Assembly: GCA_002384935.1 (NCBI GenBank)
Contig: DGCD01000020.1
Location: 62,001 to 126,000, forward strand
DNA from: Pusillimonas sp. UBA3987
GTDB taxonomy: Bacteria > Pseudomonadota > Gammaproteobacteria > Burkholderiales > Burkholderiaceae_B
Reading direction: 5' to 3'
DNA length: 64,000 bases
The notes beneath the pieces were generated by a model. That model was not told where the DNA came from, did not search any database, and saw only the letters and a program-made list of their open reading frames with translations. The number at the start of each line of letters is the position of its first letter. Within the stretch, counting starts at the first letter, position 1. The translations under genes and the position numbers were made by a program. This document shows, piece by piece, positions 59,077 through 64,000 of this stretch.

Positions 59077-60411
59077 ATGATTTTCACTTTATTGGCGTTT
59101 GCCGTTGCGCTGGGCCTGCTCATTACTTTTCACGAGCTGGGTCACTATTGGGTCGCGCGCTGGTGCAACGTTAAGGTATTGCGCTTCTCGGTCGGCTTTG
59201 GCCGGGTGTTGTTGCGACGCACGGATCGCAACGGTACTGAATGGGCGCTGTCGGCTATCCCGCTGGGTGGCTACGTGAAAATGCAGGATGACCCCGAAGC
59301 CGGGGCAAATGCCCAAGAGCAAGCGCAGGCGTTTAACCAAAAGTCCGTGGCTCAGCGTTTTGCGATCGTGGCTGCCGGGCCGATTGCGAATCTTTTGTTG
59401 GCGGCGCTGCTTTATGCCGGGTTAAGTTGGGTGGGTACCGAAGAGCCTGCGGCCATTATCGCAACGCCTGCGGCGCAGACACAGGCTTCGCAAGCCGGCT
59501 TCCAGGGCGGGGATCGCCTGGTGGAAATCAATGGCTCGGCTGTCGAGTCGTGGGGGCAGGCGCGATGGGCCTTGCTTGATGTTTTAACCAGTGGGGGCAC
59601 CGCGCAAATTCGCGTCCAGGAAGAGCAGGGCGGTAACGCAACGCGAACGTTGCAGGTCGCCCCGGCAAGTATGGGTGTAGAAGAGTCCGACCCCCTGGCG
59701 CTGGCCGGGTTGACGCTGGCTGCGCCACGTGCCCAGGTGGGGCAAGTGATTGAAGACGGGGCGGCTGCGGCCGCCGGTTTTCAGCAAGGCGACATTATCG
59801 TGGGGCTCGACAACCAACCTGTCACTGATGCCAACGCATTTGTTGCCGCTATCCAGAAGCGCCCTGGTGAGCGCGTTGCAGTAACGGTGCTGCGCGAGGA
59901 TACGGAGTTGATGCTGAATGTCGTGCCGCAGGCCCAGGAGGGCCCAGAGGGGCAAACGGTCGGTCGTATCGGTGTGATGCTGGCCGCTGATTTTCCAATG
60001 GTCACAGTGCGTTACGGCCTTCTGGGCAGTATTACTCATGGCGTTGAACGCACGTTTGAAACCGCATGGTACTCCTTGAAAATGATGGGCCGGATGCTTA
60101 CCGGCGAAGTTTCTGTCAGGAATATCAGCGGGCCCGTGACCATTGCTGATTACGCCGGGCAAACCGCACGTATCGGTATCGCGGCTTATATCAGCTTTCT
60201 GGCACTCATTAGTGTTAGTATCGGCATTTTGAATCTGCTGCCTATCCCTATGTTGGATGGGGGGCATTTGATGTACTATTTGCTGGAAATGGCAAGGGGC
60301 AGGCCCGTGCCGGATGCATGGCTCGAAACAGGGCAGCGCATCGGGCTGGGTTTGCTGGTGGCGTTAATGAGTCTGGCTTTTTTCAATGACTTCACCCGCC
60401 TTTTCAGCTGA
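59077..60411 (+). CDS. rseP: site-2 protease RseP (zinc intramembrane protease)
   Basis: A 444-residue inner-membrane protease that cuts RseA-type anti-sigma factors within the membrane. Zinc ligands are in TFHELGHYWVARW near residue 22 and in the C-terminal LLPIPMLDGGHLMYY with the Asp ligand. Two PDZ domains lie in the periplasmic loop (ATPAAQTQASQAGFQGGDRLVEING and IEDGAAAAAGFQQGDIIVGLDNQPV). Length equals E. coli RseP (450). It precedes bamA by 53 bases. Confidence 0.97.
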   Translation: MIFTLLAFAVALGLLITFHELGHYWVARWCNVKVLRFSVGFGRVLLRRTDRNGTEWALSAIPLGGYVKMQDDPEAGANAQEQAQAFNQKSVAQRFAIVAAGPIANLLLAALLYAGLSWVGTEEPAAIIATPAAQTQASQAGFQGGDRLVEINGSAVESWGQARWALLDVLTSGGTAQIRVQEEQGGNATRTLQVAPASMGVEESDPLALAGLTLAAPRAQVGQVIEDGAAAAAGFQQGDIIVGLDNQPVTDANAFVAAIQKRPGERVAVTVLREDTELMLNVVPQAQEGPEGQTVGRIGVMLAADFPMVTVRYGLLGSITHGVERTFETAWYSLKMMGRMLTGEVSVRNISGPVTIADYAGQTARIGIAAYISFLALISVSIGILNLLPIPMLDGGHLMYYLLEMARGRPVPDAWLETGQRIGLGLLVALMSLAFFNDFTRLFS

Positions 60412-60464
60412 CCCTGTTGTACTTTACAATCCACCACCATTTGATCACCTGAGGACTCGCCAGG

Positions 60465-62801
60465 ATGTCGTTTCGTCGTAAATTTTCGCTTGCTCGCCGC
60501 ATTATGCCTTTGGTATTCACGGCGCTGCTGGTACCCGGTCTGGCCAACGCATTTGATCCGTTTGTTGTTCAGGATATTCGCGTCGAAGGTGTTCAACGCG
60601 TAGATCCCGGCACGATTTTTACTTATTTGCCGGTTAAGGTGGGCGAGCAATTTACGCAGGAACAAGCTGCAGAGGCAATTCAGCGTTTGTATTCCACCGG
60701 CTTTTTCAGTGATGTCACCATTGATACCCAGAACGATGTACTGGTGGTGCAGGTCAAAGAGCGTCCCACCATTGCCGCAGTCACGTTTAATGGTATGCGT
60801 GCCTTCGATACGGAAGTATTGAACACGGCTCTGGCCGGCGTGGGTTTCGGGCCGGGGCGCGTGTTCGACCGGGCCCTGCTTGAACAAGCCGAATTCCAGT
60901 TGAAACAGCAGTATTTGTCGGAAGGTAAATACGGGGTCGAAATCACACCCATTATCACGCCGCTGCCTCGCAACCGTGTCGGCATCAGTTTTGACATTTT
61001 TGAAGGCGACGTTGCAACGATCAGTCGTATCAATTTTGTGGGTAATGAGGTCTTTTCCTCCAGCGAGTTGCGCGACCAAATGGAGTTGACGACATCGGGC
61101 CTGATGACCTGGTACACCGGTACCGACAAATATTCCCGCGAGAAGCTGGAAGGCGACCTGGAAACCATTCGTTCTTTTTATCTTGACCGCGGTTACCTTG
61201 AGTTCAGCATGGAGCCGCCGCAGGTTACCATCTCCCCCGATCGCGAAAGCATTTACATCACAATTACCATCAGCGAGGGTGAGCCCTACAAGGTGCGTAG
61301 TGTGAAGCTGGCCGGCGACTTACTCGGCCTTGATGCCCAAATCCAGGAAATGGTGAAGGTGCAGGACGGGCAAACATTCTCCGCTGCGAACGCCAACGCG
61401 ACCGTTGAAGGCATTACCGACTATTTGGGCGGCCTGGGCTATGCATTTGCCAACGTGAATCCCAATCCGGTGCTCGATCGTGAGAATAAAGAAGCCGATT
61501 TGACTTTTTATGTTGATCCGGGTCGTCGGGTTTATGTACGGCGCATTCAAATCGGCGGCAATACACGCACGCGCGACGTAGTCGTACGCCGCGAAATGTT
61601 GCAGGAAGAGGCTGCCTGGTACGATGCAAACAGTATCAAGGAGTCGCGCGACCGCATCGACCGTCTGGGTTATTTTAATGAGTTGAACGTTGATACAGAG
61701 CCAGTACCGGGCTCGCCCGATCAGGTCGATGTCAACGTGGACGTCAAGGAAAAGCCAACCGGTCTGATTAATCTGGGGGTCGGTTACGGCTCCACAGAAA
61801 AAGTGATTCTGTCGTTCGGTATCAGTCAGGACAACATTTTCGGTAGCGGCAACAGCTTGTCGCTTGACGTAAACACCAGTAAAACCAATCGTACGCTGGT
61901 GGTGGCGCATACCGATCCTTATTGGACCAAAGACGGCATCAGCAAGACCACTTCGCTTTACTATCGTCGTACCACGCCTTATGACACGAGTGACGGTAAC
62001 CAGGGTGATTACCGTGTTACGGCTTACGGTGGCGGCTTGAATTTCGGGGTGCCGATTTCCAAGTATGATCGCGTGTTTGCCGGCTTTACCTATGAGCACA
62101 ACAAGCTGGAGCTTTACGATCCTCCCCAGGCTTATACTGACTTCGTCAATGAGTACGGCGAGTCAACGAATGCGCTTATTTTCAACGTGGGCTGGTCCAA
62201 AGATACCCGTGATAGCGCCATTGCGCCGCGTCGAGGCAGCTTTACCAGGCTGGCAGCCGACTTCTCCACGGGCGATCTGCGTTATTACATGTTGAGAGCG
62301 CAGCAACAGTATTACCTGCCGCTGGGGCGCAATTTCACGCTCGCGTTGAATGGCTCGGTTGACTGGGGCCACACCTATGGTGACAAAACCTTCCCAGTCA
62401 TCAAGAATCTATATGCCGGTGGTTTGGGGTCGGTTCGTGGTTACGAGGGCGCCTCGCTTGGGCCGCGTGATCCGCGTACGGGCGACTATCTGGGGGGCTC
62501 ACGCCGTATCGTGGGTAACGTTCAACTTTACCTGCCGTTCCCTGGTGCCTCGCGTGATCGGACCTTGCGCTGGTTTGTCTTTGCCGATGCGGGCCAGGTT
62601 TCCACAACCGGCAACTCGGTGTGCTACACAGGTATTGGTGGTAATGTTCAAGACCCGTGTGGCTGGCGCTACTCGGCGGGCGTGGGCTTCTCTTGGGAGT
62701 CTCCAATGGGTCCCCTCGAGATCTCCTGGGGCAAGGCGCTCAACTCGAAACCGGGTGATGACCTGCAGGCATTCCAGTTCCAGATTGGCACCGGTTTTTA
62801 A
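60465..62801 (+). CDS. bamA: outer-membrane protein assembly factor BamA
   Basis: A 778-residue essential beta-barrel insertase of the Omp85 family. A signal peptide (cut after LANA, about residue 28) is followed by five POTRA repeats, the first starting PFVVQDIRVEGVQRVDPGTIF and others marked by FNGMRAFD, INFVGNEVFSS, VKLAGDLLG and IQIGGNTRTRDVVVRREM. The barrel starts near residue 430 and contains the lid-lock VRGYEGASLGPRD and ends GDDLQAFQFQIGTGF, with the terminal Phe. Confidence 0.97.
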   Translation: MSFRRKFSLARRIMPLVFTALLVPGLANAFDPFVVQDIRVEGVQRVDPGTIFTYLPVKVGEQFTQEQAAEAIQRLYSTGFFSDVTIDTQNDVLVVQVKERPTIAAVTFNGMRAFDTEVLNTALAGVGFGPGRVFDRALLEQAEFQLKQQYLSEGKYGVEITPIITPLPRNRVGISFDIFEGDVATISRINFVGNEVFSSSELRDQMELTTSGLMTWYTGTDKYSREKLEGDLETIRSFYLDRGYLEFSMEPPQVTISPDRESIYITITISEGEPYKVRSVKLAGDLLGLDAQIQEMVKVQDGQTFSAANANATVEGITDYLGGLGYAFANVNPNPVLDRENKEADLTFYVDPGRRVYVRRIQIGGNTRTRDVVVRREMLQEEAAWYDANSIKESRDRIDRLGYFNELNVDTEPVPGSPDQVDVNVDVKEKPTGLINLGVGYGSTEKVILSFGISQDNIFGSGNSLSLDVNTSKTNRTLVVAHTDPYWTKDGISKTTSLYYRRTTPYDTSDGNQGDYRVTAYGGGLNFGVPISKYDRVFAGFTYEHNKLELYDPPQAYTDFVNEYGESTNALIFNVGWSKDTRDSAIAPRRGSFTRLAADFSTGDLRYYMLRAQQQYYLPLGRNFTLALNGSVDWGHTYGDKTFPVIKNLYAGGLGSVRGYEGASLGPRDPRTGDYLGGSRRIVGNVQLYLPFPGASRDRTLRWFVFADAGQVSTTGNSVCYTGIGGNVQDPCGWRYSAGVGFSWESPMGPLEISWGKALNSKPGDDLQAFQFQIGTGF

Positions 62802-62863
62802 TGAAACTTAATTAATGGCACAATAGCTTTTTATTTTCGGCTAATTCGCAAGGTAGATTGTTC

Positions 62864-63427
62864 ATGAAGTCTAAATCTGTATCGACCCTCATCTCCGTCG
62901 TTAATCGTTTGGCACGTGCGCATCGTGCAATCGCCATGGCGGCGGTGTTAGGTGCTGTTACGCTGGTTTCCGTTCCTTCCGCTCAGGCGCAGGCGCAGGG
63001 AACCAAAATTGGTTTTGTCAGCACCGAGCGTATTCTGCGTGACTCCAAGCCTGCGAAAGCAGCCCAGGCCAAAATCGAGTCGGAATTCAAAGGGCGCGAC
63101 CAGGAGTTGCAGAACCTGGCAAACCGTTTGCGCAATATGGCCCAGGAGTTCGACAAAGATGCGCCGGTCATGTCTGAGTCCGATCGCATTCGTCGTCAGC
63201 GCGAACTGGCCGACATGGATTCCGATTTGCAACGCAAACGTCGTGAATTTCAGGAAGATTTCAATCGTCGTCGCAACGAAGAGTTTTCCAACATTGTCGA
63301 GCAGGCAGACAAGGCCATTCAGCAAATTGCGGAAAGCCAGGGCTACGATTTGATCATTCAGGATGCCGTTACCGTCAGCCCTCGTGTTGATCTGACCGAT
63401 CAGGTTCTTCAAGCGCTGGGTGGCTAA
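62864..63427 (+). CDS. skp: periplasmic chaperone Skp/OmpH
   Basis: A 187-residue periplasmic holdase for unfolded outer-membrane proteins. The signal peptide is long (about 44 residues) and ends AQAQAQG; the mature start TKIGFVSTERILRDSKPAKAAQAKIESEF is the OmpH signature. The middle is a charged coiled coil (about 75-150) forming the tentacles, and the end ISESQGYDLIIQDAVTVSPRVDLTDQVLQAL-like segment returns to the trimer body. ATG 62864 is preferred over a TTG two codons earlier. It lies between bamA and lpxD as usual. Confidence 0.95.
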   Translation: MKSKSVSTLISVVNRLARAHRAIAMAAVLGAVTLVSVPSAQAQAQGTKIGFVSTERILRDSKPAKAAQAKIESEFKGRDQELQNLANRLRNMAQEFDKDAPVMSESDRIRRQRELADMDSDLQRKRREFQEDFNRRRNEEFSNIVEQADKAIQQIAESQGYDLIIQDAVTVSPRVDLTDQVLQALGG

Positions 63428-63433
63428 AGTTTC

Positions 63434-64000
63434 ATGCCGGTGTTGCTTGCGCCTGAACAGGCGCCTTCTTTAACCAGTCTGCTGGCAAGCGTCAATGCGG
63501 CAGGGCTGAATACACTTATTGCAGATAGCTCAAGGCCAGACCCCGTTATCCGGGGTATTGGCTCGCTGCAACAGGCCGGGCCCGACGAGATCAGTTTTCT
63601 GTCGAATCCCCGTTTGAAAGCAGAGCTCGATCGATGTCAGGCAGCCGTTGTTATTGTTCCGCCTGAAGTCTTCGATACATTGAAAGGTCGCAGCCTTCCC
63701 TATGGGTTGGTTGCATGCGATCAGCCTTATCTGTTGTATGCGTTGCTCGCTCAATGGTTTGATCGTCATCGTATCGGCCAACTGCCTGTCGGCATTCACC
63801 CCACGGCAGTCGTTCACGAGAACGCGCAACTTGAGTCAAATGTTCACATTGGTCCGCATTGCGTTATTGAAGCGCATGCGCGTATTGGTGCCGGCTCACG
63901 GTTGGGGCCGGGTTGCGTTGTAGGTGAGAAAAGCGTATTGGGTCGCGATTGCCTTTTGCATGCCCGCGTGACGCTTTACCATGGTGTGCAAATAGGAAAT
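63434..64000 (+). CDS. lpxD: UDP-3-O-acylglucosamine N-acyltransferase, 3'-truncated by window edge
   Basis: The first 189 codons of LpxD, open to the right edge; the family has about 340-360 residues. The N-terminal uridine-binding domain covers about residues 1-110 (EISFLSNPRLKAELDRCQAAVVIVP is the diagnostic block). The left-handed beta-helix then begins with GIHPTAVVHENAQLESNVHIGPHCVIEAHARIGAG hexapeptide repeats and continues to the edge. It adds the second acyl chain in lipid A synthesis. ATG at 63434 lies 6 bases after the skp stop. Downstream, fabZ and lpxA would be expected outside the window. Confidence 0.95.
   Translation, partial: MPVLLAPEQAPSLTSLLASVNAAGLNTLIADSSRPDPVIRGIGSLQQAGPDEISFLSNPRLKAELDRCQAAVVIVPPEVFDTLKGRSLPYGLVACDQPYLLYALLAQWFDRHRIGQLPVGIHPTAVVHENAQLESNVHIGPHCVIEAHARIGAGSRLGPGCVVGEKSVLGRDCLLHARVTLYHGVQIGN

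Noticed and set aside
61320..62099. Open frame of about 259 codons antisense to bamA
   Set aside because: bamA is complete with all POTRA and barrel motifs; the antisense product has no domain or start signal.
1..64000. CRISPR array, insertion sequence, prophage, integrase or tRNA-linked attachment site
   Set aside because: No spaced direct repeats, transposase, integrase or phage genes, tRNA genes or flanking duplications were seen, so the catabolic island shows no direct mark of recent transposition.

Overview
The window is about 64 kb of Gram-negative chromosomal DNA. Gene order and protein features fit the Betaproteobacteria, order Burkholderiales, most likely Alcaligenaceae (Bordetella/Pusillimonas-like). 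The main reasons are folD plus a two-component system beside aceE-aceF-lpdA with a lipoyl domain fused to E3, folC-dedD-cvpA-purF, a Bordetella/Burkholderia-type trimeric porin, map-glnD divergent from rpsB-tsf-pyrH-frr-uppS-cdsA-dxr-rseP-bamA-skp-lpxD, and several solute-binding-protein transporters. The genus call is inference. I saw no rRNA, tRNA, CRISPR array, insertion sequence or phage gene.

Layout. 0-4.1 kb: truncated exonuclease III gene, a spermidine-synthase-like protein, and a three-gene ABC importer of the TrpXYZ type. 4.2-13.0 kb: an RND tripartite efflux operon whose last gene overlaps pdxJ, followed by a YdjA-like nitroreductase and a stand-alone dihydrolipoamide-dehydrogenase-like flavoprotein. 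13.0-19.1 kb (minus strand): a SCO copper protein, oligopeptidase A, folD, and a FixJ-type regulator with its PAS histidine kinase. 19.2-30.0 kb: the pyruvate dehydrogenase genes, then folC, a SPOR protein, cvpA and purF, closed by a clear terminator.

30.0-46.9 kb is the accessory region: a catabolic island with three IclR regulators, a NicC-like flavin monooxygenase, a Rieske oxygenase with a RidA-family protein and two small unassigned proteins, and a 12-gene plus-strand array. The array encodes an NMT1-type ABC importer, two short-chain dehydrogenases, a cupin, an alpha/beta hydrolase, an IclR, a thiamine-diphosphate enzyme, an aspartate-dehydrogenase-like protein, an aldehyde dehydrogenase and an extradiol-dioxygenase-like VOC protein. 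It starts beside a palindrome-bearing divergent promoter region and ends at a strong terminator. The enzyme set suggests import and breakdown of an aromatic compound, probably nitrogen-containing, but I cannot name the substrate. Three proteins here (RidA, cupin, second SDR) lack residues normally considered catalytic or metal-binding.

47.0-52.7 kb (minus strand): porin with its own terminator, dsbB, glnD, map. 52.75-64.0 kb: the conserved translation / isoprenoid / envelope-biogenesis run from rpsB to lpxD, with lpxD cut by the right edge.
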